33,410 bases of DNA from Mycolicibacterium chlorophenolicum (GTDB lineage Bacteria > Actinomycetota > Actinomycetes > Mycobacteriales > Mycobacteriaceae). The stretch is taken from contig NZ_JYNL01000007.1 of NCBI RefSeq assembly GCF_001044235.1, forward strand, positions 16,889 through 50,298. Reading direction: 5' to 3'. Each line of letters begins with the position of its first letter. The first letter of the stretch is position 1. The notes below the pieces were generated by a model, which saw only the letters and a list, made by a program, of their open reading frames with translations, was not told where the DNA came from and searched no databases. The translations under genes and the position numbers were made by a program. Positions 1-8,177 of the stretch are shown piece after piece.

Positions 1-2
1 CC

Positions 3-104
3 TACCACTCCACCGCACCACCACTACCCGGACCCACCCGACGACACAGCGCGATCGAAGGCAGGCTCAGCATCGACATCGTCGAGCTGAAATGGACTGC
101 CTAA
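3..104 (+). CDS. C-terminal tail of an unidentified gene cut by the window edge
   Basis: An open frame enters from the left edge and stops at TAA (102-104). Its last 17 codons use mainly C or G in third position, as real genes here do, and encode a tail ending VELKWTA. Its stop overlaps the TAG stop of the convergent VOC gene (101-103 on the other strand), an end-to-end packing also seen at 5720-5723. The protein cannot be identified from 33 residues. The first dozen codons are proline-rich and less convincing, so the call rests on the distal part. It could be a chance open frame. Confidence 0.4.
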   Translation, partial: YHSTAPPLPGPTRRHSAIEGRLSIDIVELKWTA

Positions 105-520
105 GAGGCGAGCTGGGTGAGCCGGACGCTGTTGCCGGACGGGTCGCGGAACCCGCAGTCGATGCCGTAGGGCATCTCGTGGGGCTCCTCGGTGAACTCG
201 ACGCCGCGCGAGCGCAGTTCCTGGTAACTGGCGTGGCAGTCGTCGGTGGTGAGAAACACGGTTCCGGCGAACCCCTTGGCGGTCAGATCGAGCACCTGGG
301 TGCGGGTCGGCCCGTCCATCACCGGCTCGCCGGGCACGGCCATCAACACGATCGAGACGTCGTCCTGGCCGGGCGGTCCGACCGTCAACCAGCGGAAGAG
401 TCCGTCGATATCGGGCAGCGAAACATCCTGGCGCACCTCCATTCCCACCTTCTCGGTCCAGAACTTCAGCGCGACTTCTTGATCGTGCACCCACAGGTGA
501 ACGCTGGCGATCCTGATCAT
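101..520 (-). CDS. VOC-superfamily (glyoxalase/bleomycin-resistance fold) protein
   Basis: A 139-residue cytosolic protein with two beta-alpha-beta-beta-beta modules typical of a single-unit VOC protein. It starts MIRIASVHLWVHD and ends with the family motif FRDPSGNSVRL. Such proteins usually dimerise and bind a metal or small ligand; substrates range from methylglyoxal adducts to antibiotics, and nothing here fixes the substrate. The start is ATG at 518-520, which overlaps the TGA stop of the upstream AraC gene in an ATGA junction (517-520), so translation is probably coupled. An in-frame upstream extension to 625 exists only because the frame stays open inside the AraC gene. The pair looks like a regulator with its dedicated effector. 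Confidence 0.85.
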   Translation of the reverse strand: MIRIASVHLWVHDQEVALKFWTEKVGMEVRQDVSLPDIDGLFRWLTVGPPGQDDVSIVLMAVPGEPVMDGPTRTQVLDLTAKGFAGTVFLTTDDCHASYQELRSRGVEFTEEPHEMPYGIDCGFRDPSGNSVRLTQLAS

Positions 521-987
521 GGCCCCGACGCTACGGGCGGTCCGCTCGTGCCGTCTTCTCCCGGTGTGCTGTCTGCACCGACGCGGCTGACCGCACGCGG
601 GCGGGTGTCGCGGCCGAGGATGCAACTCGGGATGCGGGCATGCACCGCGGCAGGCGGCATGGCCGCCCGGTATGCGGCCGGCGGAAGCCCGTAGGCCCGG
701 GCGAAACTCGTCGTGAAGGATCCGACGCTCGTCAGCCCGACCATCATGCAGATCTCGGCGACCGGGCGGTCGGTGTGGCGCAGCAGCGAGGCCGCCCGCT
801 CCAGCCGGCGCGTCTGCAGGTAGGCCCGCGGCGACTCCCCGAACGTCGTCGTGAAGGTCCGGCTGAAATGCGCCCGCGACAACCCGGCGGCCGCGGCCAG
901 ATCATCGACCGTGATCGGCTCGGCGTACCGGGCGTCGACCAGATCCTTCGCACGCATCAGGTGGCGGGCCGGCCGAACCTGCGTCAT
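517..987 (-). CDS. Short AraC-family transcriptional regulator
   Basis: A 156-residue DNA-binding protein. An AraC-type double helix-turn-helix occupies roughly residues 10-105: first helix pair around LAAAAGLSRAHFSRTF, second around VAEICMMVGLTSVGSFTTSF, followed by the usual YR.AMP sequence. There is no N-terminal sensor domain. The C-terminal 50 residues are polar, contain several prolines and have no recognisable fold. ATG at 985-987 is chosen because GAGGG lies close upstream; a TTG at 996 would add three residues. The gene overlaps the VOC gene by four bases and probably regulates that pair. It is divergent from rnpB, whose 5' end lies 54 bases away. The inducer is unknown. Confidence 0.85.
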   Translation of the reverse strand: MTQVRPARHLMRAKDLVDARYAEPITVDDLAAAAGLSRAHFSRTFTTTFGESPRAYLQTRRLERAASLLRHTDRPVAEICMMVGLTSVGSFTTSFARAYGLPPAAYRAAMPPAAVHARIPSCILGRDTRPRAVSRVGADSTPGEDGTSGPPVASGP

Positions 988-1028
988 GGCCCTCAAGCAT
1001 TCGTTACCGGAATCCCGGCCGCAAGCAT

Positions 1029-1034
1029 TACGTT
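1029..1034 (+). promoter_or_regulatory. Candidate -10 box (TACGTT) of rnpB
   Basis: TACGTT fits TANNNT and ends seven bases before 1041, where the 5' strand of RNase P helix P1 begins, so the predicted transcription start and the RNA end agree. TTACCG at 1004-1009 is a possible -35 with a long 19-base spacer. Confidence 0.55.
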
Positions 1035-1040
1035 GTGGGT

Positions 1041-1478
<438 letters not shown>

Positions 1479-1487
1479 CCTTAGGGG

Positions 1488-2984
1488 TCACGCCTTGCGC
1501 ACGGCCTTGTGCAGCGCCGCGAGCGCTTCTTCGACCTGTTCCTCGCAGCGCAACGCGAGGTCGTGCTCCTGCTGATAGAGCAGCCCGTAGGTGAACGTGT
1601 TCTCGCCGGCGGCGTGCGCCAGCTCGGCCTGCCGGCTCAGATGGCTCCTGCTGACCACGCTGTCCTGGTGATCACCCAGCAGCGTCTGGATCGACTTGGC
1701 CCGGTCGGCGACCTTGCCCTGCCCGGTCGCCGCCGCGGTGTAGCGCAGCTGCTTGGCGCGCTTGCGAATGCGGTGCAGCGCCTCATCGACGTGCTCGTCC
1801 TGCTCCTCGGCGGCAACGCGAGCCTTCTTGGCGGCCTTGCGAACCCGTTTGTAGGCGGAGTCGAACGTGACCTCGGCCCGCTCCTCGCCCGCGGCCGGGG
1901 GCGGCGGCTCGGCCGTCACCAACTCCTCCAGCGCGTCCAGCAGGCGGAAGTACCGCGGCGAGCGCATCGCCGCCAGCGACCGCTTCCAGCCGGCCTGATA
2001 TCTCTTCTGCGCACCGTCGACGAGACGCTCCCGCACCGGACCACGCACCGCCGATTCCGGCAGCCCGTCGAGCGCGCGCTGGTAGCGCTCCGCCAGCACC
2101 TCCGCGTCGCGCGCAATGCCCAGCACACCGGCCAGCTCCCGCAGCTCGGCGAGGATCCAGTGATCGTCGGAGATGCCGAACGCGCCCTCGGAGGACTGCA
2201 GCAGACTGCGGATCTTGCGCGTGGTCACCCGCATCTGGTGCACCGAGTCGTAGACATCCGACCGGACCGCGCGGTCCCACTCGATCAGCTGCGCGACCTG
2301 CTCGGCGACCGCCCGGTGCACCGGATCACTCAACGCCGCGGGGGACTCATCCGAGTCATCCTCGGATCCCAACACCCGCGCCAACTTCGAGCCGTGCCCG
2401 GCCGGGCGGGCGCCGGCGTCGAGGAGGCGACGGGTCAGGGGCTCGAACAGCTCACGGTCTGCGCCCTCGGCGAGCTCCAGCTCCCATTCGCGCCACTGCT
2501 GTTCCTCGCCGTCGACGGCACTGGCCGTCACCTGGTCGTCGCAGAACTCGGCCACCGCCGAGCCGTCCGGCCCGTACAGCATCACGACGCTGCGCGCCGT
2601 GCTGATCCGCGCCACCGGCGCCAGCCCACGTTCCCGCACGATGGCGAGGACGACATCGCGGAGGCTGTCGGGCACCTGCGGGTGCGCCGGGGTGCCCTCC
2701 TCCAGCGGAGCCCGCACCTCGGTGCGGCTGTCCGGGCCGGCCGGCAACTTCAGATGCCAGCCGGCGTCCGTACCGCCGGTCCGGCGCCGCAACGTGATGC
2801 GGTGCCGGGCCAGGTCGTGATCGGCTGTGTCGTAGTAGACAGCGTCGAGCGACTGTGACGTCGACCGCTCGACACGGGACACCGCGGTCAGTCCGTCGAA
2901 GGACGGGCTGACGGCCGAGTCGACCACGTCGAACTTGCGCTCGGTCTCGGTGTACCTGGACGTTTCGGACGATCGGGCTGGCAT
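1488..2984 (-). CDS. CYTH-CHAD domain protein (Rv2226-like)
   Basis: A 498-residue protein with an N-terminal CYTH (triphosphate tunnel) domain over about residues 8-205 and a C-terminal CHAD domain over about residues 225-490. The CYTH signature ExExK appears as ETERK near residue 13, followed by YYDT and an LRRR strand as in tunnel enzymes. The CHAD part begins near VHQMRVTTRKIRSLL and carries the conserved histidines and many Arg/Lys residues expected of a polyphosphate-binding helical bundle. It probably acts on or binds inorganic polyphosphate or triphosphate. ATG at 2982-2984 is chosen because AAGG lies five to six bases upstream; ATG at 3005 adds seven residues but has no Shine-Dalgarno. 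It is the homologue of the gene beside panB in M. tuberculosis. Confidence 0.88.
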   Translation of the reverse strand: MPARSSETSRYTETERKFDVVDSAVSPSFDGLTAVSRVERSTSQSLDAVYYDTADHDLARHRITLRRRTGGTDAGWHLKLPAGPDSRTEVRAPLEEGTPAHPQVPDSLRDVVLAIVRERGLAPVARISTARSVVMLYGPDGSAVAEFCDDQVTASAVDGEEQQWREWELELAEGADRELFEPLTRRLLDAGARPAGHGSKLARVLGSEDDSDESPAALSDPVHRAVAEQVAQLIEWDRAVRSDVYDSVHQMRVTTRKIRSLLQSSEGAFGISDDHWILAELRELAGVLGIARDAEVLAERYQRALDGLPESAVRGPVRERLVDGAQKRYQAGWKRSLAAMRSPRYFRLLDALEELVTAEPPPPAAGEERAEVTFDSAYKRVRKAAKKARVAAEEQDEHVDEALHRIRKRAKQLRYTAAATGQGKVADRAKSIQTLLGDHQDSVVSRSHLSRQAELAHAAGENTFTYGLLYQQEHDLALRCEEQVEEALAALHKAVRKA

Positions 2985-3124
2985 GGGCACCTTCGTTTCG
3001 GGCATCGCGGGGGGACCCAAGATTGCCACACGCAAGTGAACCGCCAACACCGCGCCGTGATCGAAGAGATACCGACACGAGACCCGACACGGACGGCAGC
3101 GCACGCTTTCGCCGACGTCACTCT

Positions 3125-3130
3125 TACAAT
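3125..3130 (+). promoter_or_regulatory. Leaderless -10 box (TACAAT) of the FAAL gene
   Basis: TACAAT is one base from the TATAAT consensus and is followed by exactly six bases before ATG at 3137, so transcription should begin on the A of the start codon. No convincing -35 was seen, and no Shine-Dalgarno precedes the ATG. Confidence 0.65.
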
Positions 3131-3136
3131 TCTCTT

Positions 3137-4918
3137 ATGAGTCCAGACATGCGGCTCCACGACTATCTCGACGCCGAAGGCAACATCGAGATCCCGGCCG
3201 GAGTCACGCTGACGTCGTTCCTCGACCGCCATGCCGAACAGAGGGCCGATGCGCCCGCCTACCGGTACCTCGACTTCGACCACGACCGCACGGTCGAGTT
3301 GACCTGGTCGGCGTTCCGCACCCGGCTGCGGGCAGTGGGCACGCGCCTTCAACAGGTCACCCAGCCCGGCGACCGGATCGCGATCCTCGCCCCGCAGGGA
3401 GTGGACTACGTGGTCGGCTTCTTCGCCGCGATCCAGGCCGGCGCCATCGCGGTGCCGTTGTTCGCGCCCGAACTCCCCGGCCACACCGACCGACTGCATG
3501 CCGTGCTCGCCGACGCCCGGCCCACCGTGGTACTGACCACCACCGCCGCGGCAGAACCGGTCCGAGAGTTCCTGCGCACGGTCCCGCGGCCGCAGCGGCC
3601 CCGGATCATCGCCGTCGACGCCGTCCCCGACGCGGTCGGCCGCGACTTCGTGCCCGCGCCGGTGGCGACCGACGACATCGCCTACCTGCAGTACACCTCG
3701 GGCTCGACGCGGACCCCGGCCGGCGTCGAGATCACCCACCGCGGCGCGTGCACGAACGTCGTGCAGATGATCGAATCGGTGGGCCTGGACTGGGACACCC
3801 GCAGCGTCAGCTGGCTGCCGCTGTTCCACGACATGGGCCTGCTGATGATCATGTTCCCGGCCCTGCTGGGCGCACACATCACGCTGATGTCGCCGGTGTC
3901 GTTCGTGCGCCGGCCCTACCGGTGGATCAGGGAGCTGGGTGCGTCGGACAAGCCCACGTTCGCCGCCGCCCCGAACTTCGCGTTCGATCTCGCCGCCCAG
4001 CGCGGCCTGCCGCCCGCCGGCGAGGCGCTGGACCTCAGCAACGTGGCCGGTCTGATCAACGGTTCCGAACCGGTCAGCATGGCCTCGATCGAGACGTTCA
4101 CCTCCGCCTTCGCGCCGTACGGTCTGAACCCCGCCGCGATCAAGCCGTCCTACGGCATGGCCGAGGCGACGCTGTTCGTCTCCACCACCGAGCCCGGCTC
4201 ATCGCCCACCGCGGTGCACATGGACCGGGAGGCTCTCAGCCGCGGACAGGTCGTGCGCGTCGGCGCCGACGACCCGAACGCCGTCGTCGGCGTCTCCTGC
4301 GGGCACATCGCCCGCAGCCAGTGGGCGGTGATCGTCGACGCGCAGACCGAATGCGAGCTGCCCGACGGCCGCGTCGGCGAGATCTGGCTGCACGGCGACA
4401 ACATCGGCCGCGGCTACTGGGGCCGCACCGACGAGACCGAACTGACCTTCCACAACAAGCTGCAGTCGCGGCTGACGCAGGGCAGTCACGCCGAGGGCGC
4501 CGCCGAAAGCGCCCTGTGGCTGCGCACCGGCGACCTCGGGGTCTACCTCGACGGTCAGCTGTTCATCACCGGCCGCGTGAAGGACCTGGTGATCGTCGAC
4601 GGCCGCAACCACTACCCGCAGGACATCGAGGCCACCGTGTCGGAGGCCTCGGCCGCGGTGCGATCCGGCTTCGTCGCCGCGTTCTCCGTGCCCGGCGTCG
4701 GCCGCGAGGAGGTGGTGATCGTCGCCGAACGCGCCCCCGGTGCCGGGCGTGCCGAGGCGGCGCCCATCACCGAGGCCATCCGCGCGGCGGTGTCGCGGCG
4801 CCACGCCATTCCGCTGGCCGATGTGAAACTCGTTGCCGCCGGCGCGATTCCACGGACCACCAGTGGCAAGCTGGCGCGCAGCGCCTGCCGGGCGCGCTAT
4901 CTCGAGGGCGGCATCTGA
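3137..4918 (+). CDS. Fatty acyl-AMP ligase (FadD32-like FAAL)
   Basis: A 593-residue adenylate-forming enzyme that should activate a long-chain fatty acid as acyl-AMP. The ATP-binding P-loop is YTSGSTRTPAG (about residue 190), followed by WLPLFHDMGL, YGMAEATLF, the LRTGDLG motif, GRVKDLVIVDGRNHYPQD and the catalytic lysine in TTSGK (Lys578). SHAEGA just before the TGD motif and the GRNHYPQD sequence are typical of FadD32-type FAALs, which hand acyl-AMP to an acyl carrier or polyketide synthase rather than to CoA. No such partner lies in the window. The start at 3137 agrees with the leaderless -10; an upstream extension to 3023 has no support. It is followed by a crotonase with its own promoter, and the pair interrupts the Rv2226-panB order of M. 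tuberculosis. Confidence 0.85.
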   Translation: MSPDMRLHDYLDAEGNIEIPAGVTLTSFLDRHAEQRADAPAYRYLDFDHDRTVELTWSAFRTRLRAVGTRLQQVTQPGDRIAILAPQGVDYVVGFFAAIQAGAIAVPLFAPELPGHTDRLHAVLADARPTVVLTTTAAAEPVREFLRTVPRPQRPRIIAVDAVPDAVGRDFVPAPVATDDIAYLQYTSGSTRTPAGVEITHRGACTNVVQMIESVGLDWDTRSVSWLPLFHDMGLLMIMFPALLGAHITLMSPVSFVRRPYRWIRELGASDKPTFAAAPNFAFDLAAQRGLPPAGEALDLSNVAGLINGSEPVSMASIETFTSAFAPYGLNPAAIKPSYGMAEATLFVSTTEPGSSPTAVHMDREALSRGQVVRVGADDPNAVVGVSCGHIARSQWAVIVDAQTECELPDGRVGEIWLHGDNIGRGYWGRTDETELTFHNKLQSRLTQGSHAEGAAESALWLRTGDLGVYLDGQLFITGRVKDLVIVDGRNHYPQDIEATVSEASAAVRSGFVAAFSVPGVGREEVVIVAERAPGAGRAEAAPITEAIRAAVSRRHAIPLADVKLVAAGAIPRTTSGKLARSACRARYLEGGI

Positions 4919-4930
4919 TCCGGCGGGCGT

Positions 4931-4936
4931 TACAGT
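4931..4936 (+). promoter_or_regulatory. Leaderless -10 box (TACAGT) of the crotonase gene
   Basis: TACAGT lies in the 25-base gap between the FAAL stop and the GTG start at 4944, with seven bases between the hexamer and the start. A second GTG at 4942 runs straight into TGA, so 4944 is the usable one. Confidence 0.6.
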
Positions 4937-4943
4937 CCGGTGT

Positions 4944-5723
4944 GTGACTGACTACCAGACGATTGCCTTCGAGCGCTCCGGCGCGATCGCCCGGATCACG
5001 CTGAACCGGCCCGACGCCGCGAACGGCATGAACGCCGTCATGACGCGGGAGCTCGCCGACGTCGCCGCGCACTGCGACGACCCCACGATCAAGGTCGTGG
5101 TGATCACCGGCGCCGGACGGTTCTTCTGCGCCGGAGGCGACCTGAAGGATTTCGCGTCGGCACCCCAGCGCGGCCGTCACCTCAAGGGCGTCGCCGACGA
5201 CCTGCACCGCGCCATCTCGACCTTCGCCCGCATGGACGCCGTCGTCATCACCGCCGTCAACGGCACCGCGGCGGGCGCGGGATTCTCGTTGGCGGTCACC
5301 GGCGATCTGATCCTCGCGGCCGAATCGGCGTCGTTCACGATGGCCTACACCCGCGTGGGCCTCAGCCCCGACGGGAGCTCGACCTACTTCCTGCCGCGCC
5401 TGATCGGCATGGCCCGCACCAAGGAGCTGATGCTCACCAACCGGACGCTGTCCAGCCGCGAGGCGCTCGACTGGGGTCTGGTCACCGAGGTACTGCCCGA
5501 CGGCGATGTCGCTTCGCGGGCAGACGAACTCGCCGCCGCCATGTCCACCACGTCGGGCGGCTCCAACGGTGGCGTCAAAGCACTGCTGCTGGCCAGCTTC
5601 GCCAACGGACTCGAGGAGCAGATGGAACTCGAGGGCCGGCTGATCGCCCGGCGCGCGGAGACCGCCGACGGACGCGAAGGGGTGGATGCGTTCCTCGCCA
5701 AACGCAAGCCCGAGTTCTCCTAG
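4944..5723 (+). CDS. Enoyl-CoA hydratase/isomerase family protein (PaaG-like crotonase)
   Basis: A 259-residue crotonase-fold enzyme, normally a trimer or hexamer acting on acyl-CoA thioesters in the cytosol. The oxyanion-hole segments are visible as [11 protein letters not shown] and [14 protein letters not shown]. At the first catalytic position, where hydratases carry Glu (Glu144 in rat), this protein has Ser in GFSLA; at the second (Glu164) it has Asp143 in LSPDGSST. A lone Asp in this place is the pattern of PaaG/Delta3,Delta2-enoyl-CoA isomerases rather than of two-Glu hydratases, so isomerase chemistry is more likely than simple hydration. It follows the FAAL gene by 25 bases. Its stop codon shares the palindrome CTAG (5720-5723) with the stop of convergent panB. 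Confidence 0.85.
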   Translation: MTDYQTIAFERSGAIARITLNRPDAANGMNAVMTRELADVAAHCDDPTIKVVVITGAGRFFCAGGDLKDFASAPQRGRHLKGVADDLHRAISTFARMDAVVITAVNGTAAGAGFSLAVTGDLILAAESASFTMAYTRVGLSPDGSSTYFLPRLIGMARTKELMLTNRTLSSREALDWGLVTEVLPDGDVASRADELAAAMSTTSGGSNGGVKALLLASFANGLEEQMELEGRLIARRAETADGREGVDAFLAKRKPEFS

Positions 5724-6556
5724 AAGGAGTGCTCCTCGGCGGGGAAGACGCCGCTGGCCACTTCCTGAGCGTAATCGGCTGCCGCGCGGCGCAATTCGTC
5801 ACCGACGGCACCGAAGCGCTTGACGAACTTGGCCGTCCTGCCGTTGGTCATCCCGGCCATGTCCTGCCACACGAGGACCTGGGCGTCGCAGTTGGGGCCC
5901 GCGCCGATCCCGACGGTGGGGATGGTGAGCTTGCCGGTGATCTGGGTGGCCAGTTCGGCCGGCACCATCTCCATCACCACGGCGAACGCGCCGGCCTCCT
6001 GCACGGCGATCGCGTCGTGGATCGTCTGCTCGGCGGCGTCGCCGCGGCCCTGCACCTTGAATCCGCCGAGACCGTTCACGCTCTGCGGGGTGAAGCCGAT
6101 GTGGGCCATCACGGGAATGCCCGCTGCGGTCAGGGTGGCGATCTGCTCGGCCACCCGCTCGCCGCCTTCGAGCTTGACGGCGTGGGCGCCGGACTCCTTG
6201 AGGAATCGGGTGGCGCTGGCCAGGGCCTGCGCCGGGCCCGCTTCGTAGCTGCCGAACGGCAGGTCGGCCACCACCAGCGCGTGCGGGGCGCCGCGGACGA
6301 CGCCGCGCACCAGAGGAATCAGTTCGTCGATGGTCACCGGAACGGTGGTGTCGTAGCCGTAGACGACGTTCGCGGCGGAATCACCCACCAGGAGCACCGG
6401 GATCTCGGCCTCGTCGAACACCGCTGCGGTCGAGTAGTCGTACGCGGTGAGCATGGCCCACTTGTGGCCTTCGGACTTCCACTTCGCGAGGTGATGGGTG
6501 CGGACCCGCGTCCGCGGGGTGCCGGCGGCAGCGCCGTACACGGTCTGTTCAGACAT
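5720..6556 (-). CDS. panB: 3-methyl-2-oxobutanoate hydroxymethyltransferase (ketopantoate hydroxymethyltransferase)
   Basis: A 278-residue enzyme that transfers a hydroxymethyl group from 5,10-methylenetetrahydrofolate to alpha-ketoisovalerate, the first committed step of pantothenate and coenzyme A synthesis. It shows the (beta/alpha)8 family blocks: [27 protein letters not shown] with the metal-binding Asp, [17 protein letters not shown], the catalytic Glu region [10 protein letters not shown], and [19 protein letters not shown]. The length is usual. A GGGGGA Shine-Dalgarno lies six bases before ATG at 6554-6556. It is convergent with the crotonase gene, sharing CTAG stops, and divergent from the WS/DGAT gene. 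It corresponds to Rv2225 beside hip1. Confidence 0.97.
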   Translation of the reverse strand: MSEQTVYGAAAGTPRTRVRTHHLAKWKSEGHKWAMLTAYDYSTAAVFDEAEIPVLLVGDSAANVVYGYDTTVPVTIDELIPLVRGVVRGAPHALVVADLPFGSYEAGPAQALASATRFLKESGAHAVKLEGGERVAEQIATLTAAGIPVMAHIGFTPQSVNGLGGFKVQGRGDAAEQTIHDAIAVQEAGAFAVVMEMVPAELATQITGKLTIPTVGIGAGPNCDAQVLVWQDMAGMTNGRTAKFVKRFGAVGDELRRAAADYAQEVASGVFPAEEHSF

Positions 6557-6701
6557 CGTTGTCCCCCAGAGGGTCGTCGTTTCGGCTCCTCGAGGCCGCT
6601 TCGGGTCCCCGGGTACCGCTGACCCGACCAGTCTGCCACCACGTCACCAGAAGTTGAACAACACGTTAAGTGGATTTGCTCACACCGGCCGGCGCCGCGC
6701 A

Positions 6702-6707
6702 TACGAT
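6702..6707 (+). promoter_or_regulatory. Leaderless -10 box (TACGAT) of the WS/DGAT gene
   Basis: TACGAT is followed by six bases and then ATG at 6714, placing the transcription start on the start codon. TTGCTC at 6676-6681 is a possible -35, though the 20-base spacer is long. Confidence 0.6.
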
Positions 6708-6713
6708 CGGCGG

Positions 6714-8114
6714 ATGCAACGGCTCAGCGGGCTCGACGCCAGTTTCCTCTACCTCGAGACCGCGGCTCAGCCGTTGCACGTGTGCTCGATCCTCGAGTTG
6801 GACGCCTCGACGATGCCGGGCGGATACGCCTTCGACCGCTTCCGTGATCTTCTCGCCGAACGGATCCGGGCGATGCCCGAGTTCCGTGAGCGGATCGCCG
6901 ACAACCGGTTCAACCTCGACCATCCGGTGTGGGTGGACGACAAGGACTTTGACGTCGACCGGCATCTGCACCGGATCGGACTGCCGTCACCGGGCGGGCG
7001 CCGCGAACTCGCCGACATCTGCGGCCACATCGCCTCGCTGCCGCTGGACCGGACGCGGCCGCTGTGGGAGATGTGGGTGATCGAGAACGTCGGGGGACCC
7101 GGCGACGGCACTGCGCAGGAGGGCGTACGCATCGCGGTGATGACCAAGGTGCACCACGCCGCGGTGGACGGCGTGACGGGCGCCAACCTGATGTCCAAGC
7201 TGTGCACCACCGAACCCGACGCGCCCGCGCCCGAACCCGTCGACGGCCCGGGCGGCGGCAGCGACCTCGAGATCGCCGTCAGCGGGGCCGTGCGCTTCGC
7301 CGCCCGGCCGCTCAAGCTCGTCAACGTGGTGCCCAACACGTTGACCACCGTCATCGACACCGTCAAACGGGCCCGCACCGGCATGACGATGGCGCCGCCG
7401 TTCGTGGCGCCCAGAACCGCGTTCAACGCCAACGTGACCGGGCACCGCAACGTCGCGTTCGCGCAACTGGACCTCGAGGACATCAAGACCGTCAAGAACC
7501 ACTTCGGCGTCAAGGTCAACGACGTCGTGATGGCGCTGGTGTCCGGGGTGCTGCGCACCTTCCTGCTCAACCGGGGCGAACTGCCGAACAACTCGCTGGT
7601 GGCGATGGTGCCGGTGTCGGTGCACGAGAAGTCCGACCGGCCCGGCCGCAACCAGGTGTCGGGGATGTTCGCCCGGCTGGAGACCAACATCGAAGACCCC
7701 GCGGAGCGGCTCAAAGCCATCGCCGAAGCCAATTCCGTTGCCAAACAACACAGTTCGGCCATCGCGGCGACCCTGCTACAGGACTGGACCCAGTTCGCCG
7801 CGCCCGCGGTGTTCGGCACGGCGATGCGCGTGTACGCGAGCAGCCGGCTCTCCGGCGCCCGGCCGGTGCACAACCTGGTGGTGTCCAACGTGCCCGGCCC
7901 CCAGGGGCGGCTCTACATGCTCGGCTGCGAGGTGAAGGCGATGTATCCGCTCGGGCCGATCTTCCACGGCTCGGGACTGAACATGACCGTGATGTCGCTG
8001 TCGGGCAACCTCGACGTCGGGATCGTCTCGTGCCCCGAACTGCTGCCCGACCTCTGGGACATGGCCGACGACTTCGACGTGGCCTTGGCCGAACTGCTCG
8101 CCGCGACGCGGTAG
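6714..8114 (+). CDS. Wax ester synthase/diacylglycerol acyltransferase (WS/DGAT)
   Basis: A 466-residue acyltransferase of the WS/DGAT family, which joins acyl-CoA to diacylglycerol or a fatty alcohol to make storage triacylglycerol or wax esters at the inner membrane. It opens with the family start MQRLSGLDASFLYLE, has the catalytic HHAAVDG (HHxxxDG) at residues 147-153, and ends with the conserved block NLVVSNVPGPQGRLYMLG. All key residues and normal length are present. The start is set by the leaderless -10; the frame stays open upstream to 6498 only because it runs antisense to panB. M. tuberculosis has many paralogues (the tgs genes), but none between panB and hip1, so this is an insertion at that junction. 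Confidence 0.93.
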   Translation: MQRLSGLDASFLYLETAAQPLHVCSILELDASTMPGGYAFDRFRDLLAERIRAMPEFRERIADNRFNLDHPVWVDDKDFDVDRHLHRIGLPSPGGRRELADICGHIASLPLDRTRPLWEMWVIENVGGPGDGTAQEGVRIAVMTKVHHAAVDGVTGANLMSKLCTTEPDAPAPEPVDGPGGGSDLEIAVSGAVRFAARPLKLVNVVPNTLTTVIDTVKRARTGMTMAPPFVAPRTAFNANVTGHRNVAFAQLDLEDIKTVKNHFGVKVNDVVMALVSGVLRTFLLNRGELPNNSLVAMVPVSVHEKSDRPGRNQVSGMFARLETNIEDPAERLKAIAEANSVAKQHSSAIAATLLQDWTQFAAPAVFGTAMRVYASSRLSGARPVHNLVVSNVPGPQGRLYMLGCEVKAMYPLGPIFHGSGLNMTVMSLSGNLDVGIVSCPELLPDLWDMADDFDVALAELLAATR

Positions 8115-8177
8115 TCACCCCGGCCCCGAACCGCGCCTCGCCAGCGGCTATGGGACTTCATGGCAGCATGTGGAGCC

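Noticed and set aside
2985..3104. N-terminal extensions of the CYTH-CHAD protein to 3005 or 3104.
   Set aside because: The Shine-Dalgarno supports ATG at 2984, directly before the CYTH domain. The longest form overlaps the divergent promoter region.
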